NCBI GenBank assembly: GCA_947494565.1
Contig: CANLVG010000004.1
Coordinates: 1 to 64,000 of the forward strand
From: an uncultured Flavobacteriaceae bacterium
GTDB lineage: Bacteria; Bacteroidota; Bacteroidia; Flavobacteriales; Flavobacteriaceae
Reading direction: 5' to 3'
Length of the DNA: 64,000 bases
The notes under the pieces are model-generated. The model was given only the letters and a program-made list of their open reading frames with translations, was not told the origin of the DNA and made no database searches. The position numbers and the translations under genes were made by a program. The first letter of the stretch is position 1; each line of letters starts with the position of its first letter. Positions 18,613 to 28,045 of the stretch are shown here, piece after piece.

Positions 18613-19862
18613 TGGAGAAATTAAGGGCATCGGGTTTATTCGGTGGAGGCATGGTCGTGCTCTCTGGTTCACTGGCGAAACGCTATAATGAATGCTTGGA
18701 TATGCTGGGGGTAAAACCGACCAAGCTAAAGACGTTTTCCATTGACGGTATGGGATGGAGCCCTGAAGTCGCCGTTGAGAAAAAGGAAAACTATTATTTG
18801 AATACGGGCGAAGCGAATGTGAACGCTATCATCATTTCGCCCCAACAGAAAGACAAGCCGGTACATATGCCCTCGCATAGTTTTGATCGCGATGTGATGG
18901 AAGCGGTTTTTGCGGCCTATGGGCGAGAGATTCGTGATATCACCAAAGACGCCGCCCTAGTGCTTCATTTAGATCAACGGATCGATGCTTTTTTCGATCC
19001 TTTTGATCTACTTCGGTATGACACCATTGAAGTTTCATTTGCGGTCTTGAACGATTTGGATAAGAAGCAACTAGAGCAGCAGGCGTTTATCAATTTCTTT
19101 AACCGCGATAACAATTTCATTGATCGTGATGTGCACAATCACCTCCTTAAATCAGCCAAGGAATACGGAGATCTGCGCGGGCGGAAATTGAAGTTGGATC
19201 CTATCAAATTAAAGGTCAAATCATTTCATACCAGGGCCTTCGGTGGGGTGTTCGTGCTAAAGAATTTTGTAAAGAAAATATTGGTGTTCGAAGATGAAAA
19301 GGTGTTTAAGAGTGCCATCAATGATACTGCGCATGACATCTTATTGTTTCACAAAGACCATGACGAATTGATGGAGGCCTTGGTAAGCAATATGGTGCTT
19401 CGAAAAGATTTTAAGGGCGCTATGCGCACCCCTAGATATGACCGCGTCAAAAAGCATGTTTTCGTTGAGGAGACCACAAAGACCGACCATCCCTTAAGTG
19501 AAATTTTGGACAGTCATTTCTTGTTCAAGAAGTACCTGAACAAACTACCGAAGGAGACGCAGAAAAAGATATCGGGGGTTGAGTTATATTACCAACGCTT
19601 GATCGTTGACAAGAACTTGAAAATCGCGGAGTATGTCGATGAACATTTTGTCAAAATACTGCATGAACCACATCCTTCGTTAAGCGAAGAGGAGGAAGAA
19701 TTAGCCTGGAAGTTACTTTCCAAGATCGTACCCAAAGATCCGGTACACCTCTATTGGTATGACAAAGAACAATTCTATAACATCTTTACCGCCTGGAATC
19801 CGGATTATCAAGATTGGGTCATCGATGAGATTCTTGAAAACAATAAAAAACAGGGCATATGA
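18612..19862 (+). CDS. Protein of unknown function coupled to the AAA+ ATPase
   Basis: 416 residues, no signal peptide or membrane helix. It starts on the last base of the AAA+ stop codon, and its own stop overlaps the next gene (ATGA), so three genes are tightly coupled. A Gly-rich N-terminus (LFGGGMVVLSG) is followed by mixed alpha/beta sequence and an acidic, helical C-terminus (SLSEEEEELAWKLL). No nucleotide-binding or catalytic motif stands out. Likely a stoichiometric partner of the ATPase and of the membrane protein that follows. I do not recognise the family with confidence. Confidence 0.82.
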   Translation: MEKLRASGLFGGGMVVLSGSLAKRYNECLDMLGVKPTKLKTFSIDGMGWSPEVAVEKKENYYLNTGEANVNAIIISPQQKDKPVHMPSHSFDRDVMEAVFAAYGREIRDITKDAALVLHLDQRIDAFFDPFDLLRYDTIEVSFAVLNDLDKKQLEQQAFINFFNRDNNFIDRDVHNHLLKSAKEYGDLRGRKLKLDPIKLKVKSFHTRAFGGVFVLKNFVKKILVFEDEKVFKSAINDTAHDILLFHKDHDELMEALVSNMVLRKDFKGAMRTPRYDRVKKHVFVEETTKTDHPLSEILDSHFLFKKYLNKLPKETQKKISGVELYYQRLIVDKNLKIAEYVDEHFVKILHEPHPSLSEEEEELAWKLLSKIVPKDPVHLYWYDKEQFYNIFTAWNPDYQDWVIDEILENNKKQGI

Positions 19863-20377
19863 CACTAGAAATCATTGTATTTATCGGAGCGATCCTATTC
19901 GGAATAGTTTGGTATTGGAGCGAGTCAAAAAGTAACAAACTCTATCGCTTGGGAAATCGGATTACCCATGCGAAAGACTTGCAAATGAGGTCTGATAACC
20001 GAAAAGGGTTTTTGCATCAACAGCCATTTTTAGTTCGGTTGGTTTGGGTAACTGTCGCATTTGCACTTGGTGCTGCCCTGGTCACTTTTGTAACCCCGAT
20101 CAACGTTTTCTTCATTCAGTATTTTGCATCCGCTATAGTGGGAACCTTGATCGGGAGCTATATCGCTTCCGCAGTAATTTTTACGAGGGATAGTACGAGC
20201 AAGGAAAATCTTGAAAAAGTGTTTGACAAGGGAAAGGAGTTCGTGGAAGATTTGGTAGATAGTGATGAAGAGGTCAAGGAAGAACCCCACCAGCAAACAG
20301 TCGAAGAAAAGCAACCGGAAGCCGAGGTCAAAAAATCGGCCAGAGATCGACTGAAGGATAAAGGGATGATCAAGTAG
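19859..20377 (+). CDS. Three-helix membrane protein, last gene of AAA+ operon
   Basis: 172 residues. Predicted membrane helices at about 3-21, 58-80 and 86-108, with a basic loop between the first two. The tail (113-172) is charged, Glu/Lys-rich and probably cytosolic and partly helical. The 4-bp ATGA overlap with the previous gene means it is co-translated. It would be the membrane anchor of the coiled-coil/AAA+ assembly. No known family seen. Confidence 0.82.
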   Translation: MTLEIIVFIGAILFGIVWYWSESKSNKLYRLGNRITHAKDLQMRSDNRKGFLHQQPFLVRLVWVTVAFALGAALVTFVTPINVFFIQYFASAIVGTLIGSYIASAVIFTRDSTSKENLEKVFDKGKEFVEDLVDSDEEVKEEPHQQTVEEKQPEAEVKKSARDRLKDKGMIK

Positions 20378-20454
20378 CTTACCGTCACATCGAACACAAT
20401 CGAGATGGATATAATCTAGCTAGTTGAAGTGGTAAGAAAGCTTAATTATTGAAG

Positions 20455-20859
20455 ATGATACAGTATTTGTATTGGGGGTTGTTCGCCGCCGGAATGGTTT
20501 TGTTGTATTTCGCGATGCGTTCCTATAACAATACACGAGACCTGCTGAGTACCGGAATAAAAACAGCAGCTACCGTTGTTGATATGATAACGGTACATGA
20601 CAGCGACGGCTCAACCTATAAACCTGTTTTTGAATTTACGGACCGTCAGCAAAAACTACGTAGATATCGAAGTGAGGTAAGCTCACGTCCACCGGCATAT
20701 AAGATAGGGGAAAAAGTCAAGATAGTGTATGACGAACACGATGATGACGAAGTAAAAACCCTTTCGTTTTGGGGCTTGTACCGTTGGTGCATCATTTTGT
20801 TGTGTAGCGCGTCATCCCTTCTGATAATTGGTGGAGGCTACCTGCTCTACACGTTATAA
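20455..20859 (+). CDS. DUF3592 membrane protein
   Basis: 134 residues from the ATG at 20455; a TTG two codons upstream is less likely. An N-terminal helix (YLYWGLFAAGMVLLYFAM) and a C-terminal helix (CIILLCSASSLLIIGGGYLLYTL) flank a small beta domain with the DUF3592 pattern: YKPVFEFTD, then YKIGEKVKIVYDEHD. The soluble domain is OB-like in such proteins and is predicted outside the cytosol. It lies 77 bp after the AAA+ operon in the same direction and could be part of the same unit. Molecular role of the family is unknown. Confidence 0.8.
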   Translation: MIQYLYWGLFAAGMVLLYFAMRSYNNTRDLLSTGIKTAATVVDMITVHDSDGSTYKPVFEFTDRQQKLRRYRSEVSSRPPAYKIGEKVKIVYDEHDDDEVKTLSFWGLYRWCIILLCSASSLLIIGGGYLLYTL

Positions 20860-20935
20860 ACTCGTAAATTGAAAGTAGCATTTGAGCTAGGTCGGAAGTG
20901 AAATAAGGATGCGAATAAAAAAGGGAACGAAATCA

Positions 20936-21352
20936 ATGAAACAAAGAATTGCGCATATTGCCCTGGTCGTGAAAGACTATGATGAGGCCCTAGCGTTTTA
21001 CACGGAAAAATTGGATTTCCAAGTTCTGGAAGACACCAAGTTGAGTGATGAAAAAAGATGGGTGGTCATCGCTCCCCCGGGAGCAGACGAGTGTAGCTTG
21101 TTGCTGGCAAAAGCCGCGAATGAAAGGCAAGCGGAAAGCATTGGAAACCAAACCGGAGGAAGGGTGTTTTTATTTCTTTTCACGGATGATTTCTGGAGAG
21201 ACTACAATGCGATGCTAGAGAGAGGGATTAGTTTTACACGACCTCCTACGGAATACGACTATGGCACGGTTGCCGTTTTCGAAGATCTCTACGGAAATCT
21301 ATGGGATTTACTAGAACCGAGTAATCAGAATACAGGACTGATAAAAAATTAA
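20936..21352 (+). CDS. VOC (glyoxalase-like) family protein
   Basis: 138 residues from the internal ATG at 20936 (MKQRIAHIALVVKDYDEALAFY), which matches the normal VOC start; an ATG nine codons upstream is in frame. The fold signature is complete: HIALVVKDYDEALAFYTEKL at the start and TVAVFEDLYGNLWDLLEP at the end, with His and Glu at likely metal positions. Cytosolic; substrate unknown. It ends 4 bp before the next gene, so the two are probably co-transcribed. Confidence 0.85.
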   Translation: MKQRIAHIALVVKDYDEALAFYTEKLDFQVLEDTKLSDEKRWVVIAPPGADECSLLLAKAANERQAESIGNQTGGRVFLFLFTDDFWRDYNAMLERGISFTRPPTEYDYGTVAVFEDLYGNLWDLLEPSNQNTGLIKN

Positions 21353-21356
21353 AAAA

Positions 21357-23036
21357 ATGATCAAATCATACTATCAAAAAGGGAAAAAACAAAAACGAAT
21401 CGTCATCATTGGTGGAATCATCCTCGTGCTATTGTTGTTTTTTCTTCGGGATGACTATCAACCCGTCTTGCTGTTTCTAAGAAAATACATTTTTATAATC
21501 CTCTTGGGGATCGGCTTTTTATGGTTTACCCTTGCGAAGTTCAGGAACGCCGCCAGTACGTTAAAACGCCTGTTGATTCTTGTGGGTATCGCTGCTTTTT
21601 TTGCCACGTTGTGGTTCTTCGGGTGGAAATTGAATCTGTACAACTATATGCAGACCTACAACGTCTTCAATAATTTGAATTTAGAAGAACTTGAGGAGCT
21701 CCCACTTACGCAAAACGAGCGGATACAGCCCTTTAATAATATTGTGACCATGGCCTACGAATCGGTAGGGGAGACCCAAGAGGTGTCATTGCCACAGCTG
21801 GTGCGTGTCGATAGTACCAATCAATGGACCATGGCGGTTCAACCGGCCAAAGAGTATACGTGGCAACGGATGAATGATAATACCGAAGAGATTTTCGTCG
21901 TGGAGAGTACCTCGCCCTTCCCCCGTTTTTCAAATGAGAATCGCGTGCCGGTTACCTTTTCGATCGGAGAATCATTGGCCTTTAGTCGTAACACCTATAA
22001 CGCCGTGGTACAGCGCTTCAATTTTTTTCAGTTGTTCACTATGGAGCCTAGTGATGTTTTTTACATGAAAAACGATGCAGGCAATTGGGTGCAAGTGGTG
22101 AACTTGATCAAATGGAAAGGCTTCTTCTTTCCCTACCCGACATATGGCGGAGTGATGGTCGTTGATTCGGGAGAACATGACCTGCAAGACTATCTAGAAC
22201 GTATAACCATAGGGAAAGGAAGCTATATCGCCCCGGACGAGATTCAGGAATACCCCTATCTGAAAGGCCAGAATACCTTGGCCGAACGTATTTCGCAGCT
22301 ACAAGCACAATCGCTTCAATTTCTCGGAGGGTTTACCGATCCCCTGCCCTGGAACATGAAGACAGCGGTCAAAATTCCAGAGTTGCCCGAAGACCAAAAC
22401 CAGCAACCTTATGTGACCGATTTTGATTTTGAAGGGATGCCGACCGAGGCCGTAAATGGACTCTACCACTGGTTTGGTCTTGAGCCGATTGGAGATGAGC
22501 GCACCAGTTTGGCATTTAGCGTAATGATTCCGGCCGATGGAACCCAGAAATTATACTATTACGACCATTCAGCGAAAAAAGAAGGGTATGCAGGAGTATC
22601 CGCAATGCCGCTGAAGGTCATAGAATCAAAAAAGGAGTACGACTGGTCCGTGAATAAGCCAGTGGAATTTCGCCCGTTTATAAAGAAAATCGCAGGTAAG
22701 AAACGAATGTTCGTTTTAGGTACTGTTGCTGCTATTCGAGATGATAGCAAACAATTCGATGGGGCTGCAACGCCCGACTTGGCCTTGGTCGATGCCGAAT
22801 ATCGTGATGTCATCTGGATCGATGCTAAGCATCCCTCTAAATGGACGACCACTATTCTGAACCAATTAGGTGAAACGTGGAAGGCCTCTGAAAACCTGAC
22901 CGAAGAACAGCTCTATCCGAATAAAAACGATTTGGATATGAATCCCGCCGCAATGGATTCTATTCCCGTAATGGAAATCGAAATCGACTCCATGGCAATG
23001 AAAGCAGCTGAGGTACTTTCCGATAGCCTAAAATAG
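21357..23036 (+). CDS. Membrane protein with large extracytoplasmic domain, unknown
   Basis: 559 residues. Three hydrophobic helices lie within the first 95 residues (about 20-30, 40-58 and 70-90), after a very basic start (KGKKQKR). The remaining 460 residues form a soluble, beta-rich domain with many aromatic residues and no cysteine motif or catalytic signature that I recognise. A Met/Asp/Glu-rich C-terminus ends the protein. It follows the VOC gene by 4 bp. Because everything from 13980 onward reads in the same direction, it may be a distal member of the AAA+ gene cluster, but internal gaps of about 75 bp leave room for separate promoters. Confidence 0.78.
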   Translation: MIKSYYQKGKKQKRIVIIGGIILVLLLFFLRDDYQPVLLFLRKYIFIILLGIGFLWFTLAKFRNAASTLKRLLILVGIAAFFATLWFFGWKLNLYNYMQTYNVFNNLNLEELEELPLTQNERIQPFNNIVTMAYESVGETQEVSLPQLVRVDSTNQWTMAVQPAKEYTWQRMNDNTEEIFVVESTSPFPRFSNENRVPVTFSIGESLAFSRNTYNAVVQRFNFFQLFTMEPSDVFYMKNDAGNWVQVVNLIKWKGFFFPYPTYGGVMVVDSGEHDLQDYLERITIGKGSYIAPDEIQEYPYLKGQNTLAERISQLQAQSLQFLGGFTDPLPWNMKTAVKIPELPEDQNQQPYVTDFDFEGMPTEAVNGLYHWFGLEPIGDERTSLAFSVMIPADGTQKLYYYDHSAKKEGYAGVSAMPLKVIESKKEYDWSVNKPVEFRPFIKKIAGKKRMFVLGTVAAIRDDSKQFDGAATPDLALVDAEYRDVIWIDAKHPSKWTTTILNQLGETWKASENLTEEQLYPNKNDLDMNPAAMDSIPVMEIEIDSMAMKAAEVLSDSLK

Positions 23037-23088
23037 AAGACAAAGGTCCAGTTTTCAGTGCATTGAAAATGAAGGTGTCCGAGCTGTA

Positions 23089-26000
23089 TTAAAATCCATG
23101 ATACCCGTAGCCACCATACGAATTGGGGCGATAGACTTCTGCACGTTTTCGGTCTTTTAAGACAAAGGCTTCAGAAGCGTACTGTATTGCTTCCTTGTCG
23201 GTGTCGGTATCTTCGATTCTCAATCCATCGCTTTTGTAAAAGGGTCTAGGAGAAAGTCTTTCCGCAGGATCAAAGACTAAAAGATGGATTTTGAAATTTT
23301 TGTCGTAATCGGTCCCTTTTCGAGCTTTGAAAAAATAACCCGTGTAGTTCTTTCCTTTATAACTCAAGGGTTGTTGTTTTAAAAAGTGTATCGAATCACG
23401 TTCAGCGTTGAAATGGTAGGTATCAAAGACCAAGGCCTCAGCCAGATGTTTTGTGGTCTTATAGCGAATTGGGAATAGATTCAGTTTACCTGTGTTCTTC
23501 AATTTGTTGAATAACAGCACCCTACTATTCAGGTCGGCAGCGAGTGTGTCCAGTAAAGCTCTTGGTACGGTAAGTTCATTTTCGGACAATAGGGTCGCAT
23601 ATGTTGTTCTGATTTTTGGGTCGCGTATCAATTGTAGACGATTGAAAAACTGCTTCACCTCTTTTTCTTTAATAAATGGGTACAGTAAAATGGCGTAGTC
23701 TTCCAATACTTTGGTGCTGTTAGTAAAGGAATTGGCTTGGGTATTGTAATAATTTGCAGCTCTATTGGTCGCTCCTCCTACCTTGCCCAGTTGCCTTTTC
23801 AATTGAATCTTGGCGTCGTTTAAAATCTGCTTACGATATTTCTTATAGCTCCTTGCTTTGACCAATCCGTTAGATTGTAGTTTCGCCAACATTGTGAAAA
23901 TAGGAGACTTGTATTCTTCTATGGCACTGTAATCAAGGATTTCAGGATAGAGGTTCCTTGCAAGGGGTAGACTATCGCTATAGGGCTTGAAAATATTTTG
24001 GATATCGAAAGTGTTCGAGACCAAGGGTAGGTCTTTTGACATCAACTCAAGTAACAAGGCTACCGACTCCTCATCCGCCTTTTTGGTAATCGCACTAAGT
24101 ATTAAGGTCTGTGCACTGGAGTTATTGTATGACTTCAAATAGAAATCCTTGAAAAAAGGGATGACATCGGGGTCATCTAAACGTGACAACTTCTGGATCA
24201 AGTGGGATTGGATGTCCTTTTTGTCTTCGGGATAATGGAATTCCGAAATGTAATATTTTAACGAATCGATATGCTTGTTTTGAAACCGTACAAAGGGATA
24301 GCCTTCTTTCACAATGCTATCATTTTTTCGGAGTGCTGCAAAAAAGGTAGCGGTCTTATCTTCTAGAATAGAACTACCGATAATGGTATCCATCGGTCTA
24401 AAATTTTCAAAGAATTCGCGAACGAATTTCGTCGGCTTATGAACGGTGTCGATTTTGGCCTTGACCTCGTACAGTAATCCGTCTTTGACCACATTTTTGA
24501 TCCATATCCCCCTAGTGCTAGCCGTATCCGTCAATACAAGGTCCAATATATGTTCCCCGGTGGCCGAGGTTTGGCACGATTCATTCTGTATTGTAAAGCG
24601 CTTGTCGGCGTATATCTTTTTACGGAGGGCCCATACCGAGTCTATATGTTCGAACATCAAAAAGTCATGTGATTTGTTCAATTCCACCGCAACTGCTTCG
24701 TTGTTTTTATTCTGGTATATGGTTTTCTTGTTGTAAGCACTATAGGTCTTGGGTTTGTTTTGACCAGTATAGTAGTTGTTGCTGTTTTCAACAAATTTCG
24801 CCGGCTTTACGGAGGTTTGGGTACTAAAAAACAAAGCGGTATCCATGACGGTCTCAAAGGGTTCGTGATATGCGGGATCTTCGATTTTAAAAGACTCAAA
24901 AAATGCCCTTGCCTGTGCACTTTCGGCGGTAACGGTCCCTAATAAATAATAATCGCCCCTTTTGAAAACACTTCTCAGGTACAACTGTTTACTTCGAGCG
25001 GAGTCAATGACGGCCTGCGAATCCAAATGATTTCCTTGAAGAGTTTGGTATTCGGGATTCAGCTTTAGATCTTGGTAGAACCGCTTTTGTATCTGTTTGA
25101 GCTCAAAGGCATCTTCTTCAATGAACGCAAAATCATTGAGCGTTGCCTTTTTCAAGAAATAATACGAGTCGGTAATGGAGTCATAACCATGAACGAAACG
25201 ATCGCCCTTACGCGTGCGGTTCGTAAACGTATACAGCGATGGCATCCGAATCTCGAAATCCTGATAGTGGGAAGAAACGGGCGATAGCCTTTTTTCAAAG
25301 TCTTTGAATTTCAAACTATTGAAAATGGTATCGGAATAAGTATGTACATAATCACCCTCACCACCCATTTTGAAAATCAATATTTCCAAAGGTGAAAGAA
25401 AGATTTGATAGCGTTGTCGGTCACCGTTCTTCAATTGATTTTTGATATCGAGCCCCTGAAGCCCGTTTTTGGTAATTGCGGTTTTCTCTAAAATCTTTCC
25501 GGGAATATTTTCAAATAGGAGCTTATCAATGGTCTCGAGCGTATATTCCCCATCTGGCCTCAAAAACGGAAAAATAGGGATACGATTGAGCATAACATAA
25601 CTTCCATTGGCCAGATCGGGAGCTATATAGGTTGTGGTCACATTCTCTGTGATCGGATATAATTTGTTCGGTAGTGCTATACTGAAAAAGCCATCGTCCG
25701 GCTGAACCTTGAAATAACGATTCTCACGTAAAGTGGTATCTATCTTCTCCTTGATTCGTTTTCCCCTATTCGTAGTTCTTGAAACCAAAGGTTTTAGCGT
25801 GTATCCTTTTTCACGTAACATGGCGATTACCCCTTGTTTGCCAGGTAAGTGAGCGGCGCCGATACCGGCAAAGACCTTCGCCTTACGAATGGCAGAGTCG
25901 AGTTTCTGAGCCATATTTTGGTTCCTTATAAAGAGCATGTTCTTGAGATAATGTTGGGTGTACATGGCCTTATCTATAGAATCTAGCATATTGATGTCGC

Positions 26001-26625
26001 GATTGCGATAGGCGTCTTGTAAGAGCGATAGTGGATCTTGCTCTTGCATTTTTTTCTGCAACCATTCATCGGGTTTGGGTTTTACCGCATTCAAACTTGC
26101 CCGCCCCACAAGCGCCGAAGACTCTTCTAGGTCTTCTAGGGCCAATACGGGTTTATCGAACTTTCTGCCCGCTTGGTAGATAAACATATCGAGGTAGGTC
26201 TCCTCCTCAAAGTTTTGGGAGTATTCGGTAGTGCGGTATAGAATGGAGTTGATACGTCGGTCTTCAAAGGCTATGTAGGCACCCAATTCTTCTTTCTTTG
26301 GGTTTTTTACCATAAAGGGGTATCGATAGAAACCTTTTGAAACGAACCCATTGCCTTGACCATATCCGCTCATCCCCATAGCATCTTCGTTGTCCAGCCA
26401 CGTACTGGGATCCGATTCCAAGGCGATAACATCGCTTTGGTCTAGGGCTTCGTAAAAAACGTCATCCAAACGAAAGGCGATACGTTTGCTCACGTGCATG
26501 GTACCATAGAGATAAGAACGCTCTTTCAGACCATTGCCGGAAATCTCCCAAAGCAGGCTATTTTGCTCTTGTGACAATCCCGCAATCGAAAAAAACGCAA
26601 AAAGTAGTAGTATAACTATTCGCAT
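23089..26625 (-). CDS. Oversized TraB/GumN-family exported protein
   Basis: 1178 residues from the ATG at 26625 (MRIVILLLFAFFSIAGLSQ, signal peptide). An in-frame ATG at 26673 would bury this signal, and a -7 box lies inside that extension. Residues of about 20-280 match the TraB/GumN (TIKI-like) fold: LLWEISGNG, SYLYGTMHVS, then VFAGIGAAHLPGKQGV and an EKGYTLKPL end. Ordinary GumN proteins stop near 300 residues. Here about 900 residues follow: beta-rich repeats (about 300-700), and a helical, HEAT-like region (about 780-1000; paired helices such as DDPDVIPFFKDFYLK). I know no family with this architecture. Predicted periplasmic or surface-attached; a metal-dependent hydrolase role for the N-domain is possible. 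Confidence 0.82.
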   Translation of the reverse strand: MRIVILLLFAFFSIAGLSQEQNSLLWEISGNGLKERSYLYGTMHVSKRIAFRLDDVFYEALDQSDVIALESDPSTWLDNEDAMGMSGYGQGNGFVSKGFYRYPFMVKNPKKEELGAYIAFEDRRINSILYRTTEYSQNFEEETYLDMFIYQAGRKFDKPVLALEDLEESSALVGRASLNAVKPKPDEWLQKKMQEQDPLSLLQDAYRNRDINMLDSIDKAMYTQHYLKNMLFIRNQNMAQKLDSAIRKAKVFAGIGAAHLPGKQGVIAMLREKGYTLKPLVSRTTNRGKRIKEKIDTTLRENRYFKVQPDDGFFSIALPNKLYPITENVTTTYIAPDLANGSYVMLNRIPIFPFLRPDGEYTLETIDKLLFENIPGKILEKTAITKNGLQGLDIKNQLKNGDRQRYQIFLSPLEILIFKMGGEGDYVHTYSDTIFNSLKFKDFEKRLSPVSSHYQDFEIRMPSLYTFTNRTRKGDRFVHGYDSITDSYYFLKKATLNDFAFIEEDAFELKQIQKRFYQDLKLNPEYQTLQGNHLDSQAVIDSARSKQLYLRSVFKRGDYYLLGTVTAESAQARAFFESFKIEDPAYHEPFETVMDTALFFSTQTSVKPAKFVENSNNYYTGQNKPKTYSAYNKKTIYQNKNNEAVAVELNKSHDFLMFEHIDSVWALRKKIYADKRFTIQNESCQTSATGEHILDLVLTDTASTRGIWIKNVVKDGLLYEVKAKIDTVHKPTKFVREFFENFRPMDTIIGSSILEDKTATFFAALRKNDSIVKEGYPFVRFQNKHIDSLKYYISEFHYPEDKKDIQSHLIQKLSRLDDPDVIPFFKDFYLKSYNNSSAQTLILSAITKKADEESVALLLELMSKDLPLVSNTFDIQNIFKPYSDSLPLARNLYPEILDYSAIEEYKSPIFTMLAKLQSNGLVKARSYKKYRKQILNDAKIQLKRQLGKVGGATNRAANYYNTQANSFTNSTKVLEDYAILLYPFIKEKEVKQFFNRLQLIRDPKIRTTYATLLSENELTVPRALLDTLAADLNSRVLLFNKLKNTGKLNLFPIRYKTTKHLAEALVFDTYHFNAERDSIHFLKQQPLSYKGKNYTGYFFKARKGTDYDKNFKIHLLVFDPAERLSPRPFYKSDGLRIEDTDTDKEAIQYASEAFVLKDRKRAEVYRPNSYGGYGYHGF

Positions 26626-26654
26626 AAAGGTGGTTTTGGTCGTCTGGGTTTTTA

Positions 26655-26662
26655 CAAATTTA
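26655..26662 (-). promoter_or_regulatory. Probable -7 box of the TraB/GumN gene
   Basis: TAAATTTG on the minus strand matches TAnnTTTG exactly, 29 bp before the chosen ATG. It supports starting at 26625 rather than at 26673. No convincing -33 box at standard distance. Confidence 0.4.
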
Positions 26663-26841
26663 AAGAAGTACAAACCTCATTTTATCCCTAAAAACTGTGA
26701 AAGTTTTATAGATCTCTATTATAACGGGGAATTTCAGCCGGTATTTTCCTTATTTTGAAAATTCCATTTAGAATCGATATTCATTATGACACCATCAAAA
26801 AAGTTATGCTGTGAATTAAAGACAAGTTGCCTCTCAAACCG

Positions 26842-26849
26842 TATTTTTG
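26842..26849 (+). promoter_or_regulatory. Probable -7 box of hemH
   Basis: TATTTTTG matches TAnnTTTG exactly and is 20 bp upstream of the ferrochelatase ATG. The nearest TTG upstream (26827-26829) is only 12 bp away, so the -33 element is unclear. Confidence 0.45.
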
Positions 26850-26869
26850 CAATCGGAAAATAGAATGCT

Positions 26870-27901
26870 ATGAAAGGAGTTTTATTGGTGAATTTAGGTT
26901 CTCCGGGTAGTCCCACCGCCAAAGATGTCAAGCCATACCTCGATGAGTTCTTAATGGATGAGCGCGTAATCGATGCGCCTAAATGGTTGCGTACCCTTTT
27001 GGTAAGAGGAATCATTTTACAGACCCGCCCCAAGAAATCCGCAAAGGCCTATGCCAAGATTTGGTGGGAAGAAGGTTCTCCCTTAATTGTATTGTCAGAA
27101 CGATTTACCGAAAAGGTGAAGGCCCACACGAAAATGCCCGTTGCCCTGGGTATGCGTTATGGTAGCATGAGCATCAAAAAGGGATTGCAACAACTCAAGG
27201 ATCAAGGTGTTGATGAGGTTCTTTTGGTACCCTTGTATCCACATTATGCGATGTCCTCGTATGAGACCGTGGTTGTGAAAACCATGGAAGTAAAGGAGCA
27301 ATCCTTTCCGGAAATGAAGCTGACCACCTTGCCCGCATTCTATAAGAGTCCCGAATACATCAAGGTATTGTCCGAGAGCATCGCGGAAGGACTCAAGGAC
27401 TTTGACTATGACCACATTCTATTCTCATATCATGGTATCCCTGAACGACATATCCGTAAATCGGATCCTACGCGCTTTCATTGTAAAATCGATGGTAGCT
27501 GTTGTAGCGTCAACTCTGTAGCACACCATACGTGTTACCGCCATCAAGTATATGAAACCACCAAATTGGTCAAAGCTGAATTAGGGCTGCCCGAAGAAAA
27601 AGTGAGTTCCTCTTTTCAGTCGCGTCTCGCGGGGGATCCCTGGTTGAAACCCTATACCGACTTTGAGTTCGAACGCTTGGCAAAAGAGGGTAAAACCAAG
27701 TTGGCCGTAGTAACCGCTGCTTTTGTTTCCGACTGTCTCGAGACCTTGGAGGAAATCGCTATGGAAGGAAAAGAACAGTTTGAAGAAGCGGGCGGCGAGC
27801 AGTACAAACATATTCCGTGTCTAAACGATGGTGAGGCCTGGGTCAAAGTGATGGCCAAATGGATGAACGAGTGGGAAGTTAGCGGAGTCTTACCAGTATA
27901 G
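26870..27901 (+). CDS. hemH: Ferrochelatase
   Basis: 343 residues, a normal length. It inserts ferrous iron into protoporphyrin IX, the last step of protoheme synthesis, on the cytosolic face of the membrane. Visible: LLVNLGSPGSPTAKDVKPYL at the start, the LLVPLYPHYAMSS strand, the catalytic-His signature FSYHGIPERHIRKSDP, and AFVSDCLETLEEI with the second conserved acidic patch. A cysteine-rich stretch (DGSCCSVNSVAHHTCY) is present. It stands alone about 24 kb from hemA and hemC/D, so heme genes are split in this genome. Confidence 0.96.
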   Translation: MKGVLLVNLGSPGSPTAKDVKPYLDEFLMDERVIDAPKWLRTLLVRGIILQTRPKKSAKAYAKIWWEEGSPLIVLSERFTEKVKAHTKMPVALGMRYGSMSIKKGLQQLKDQGVDEVLLVPLYPHYAMSSYETVVVKTMEVKEQSFPEMKLTTLPAFYKSPEYIKVLSESIAEGLKDFDYDHILFSYHGIPERHIRKSDPTRFHCKIDGSCCSVNSVAHHTCYRHQVYETTKLVKAELGLPEEKVSSSFQSRLAGDPWLKPYTDFEFERLAKEGKTKLAVVTAAFVSDCLETLEEIAMEGKEQFEEAGGEQYKHIPCLNDGEAWVKVMAKWMNEWEVSGVLPV

Positions 27902-28045
27902 TATTTCGATTTTCAGGATTAACGGTGGTTTCGAGCCTTTCGAATGGACGCAAGACAGGCGCTCGAGAAGTTGAGGTCTGTGTTTTCAATTCCATTTTTG
28001 GGGACGACGAACCATCCCAAAGCTAATTAGTTCAGCACATAAACC

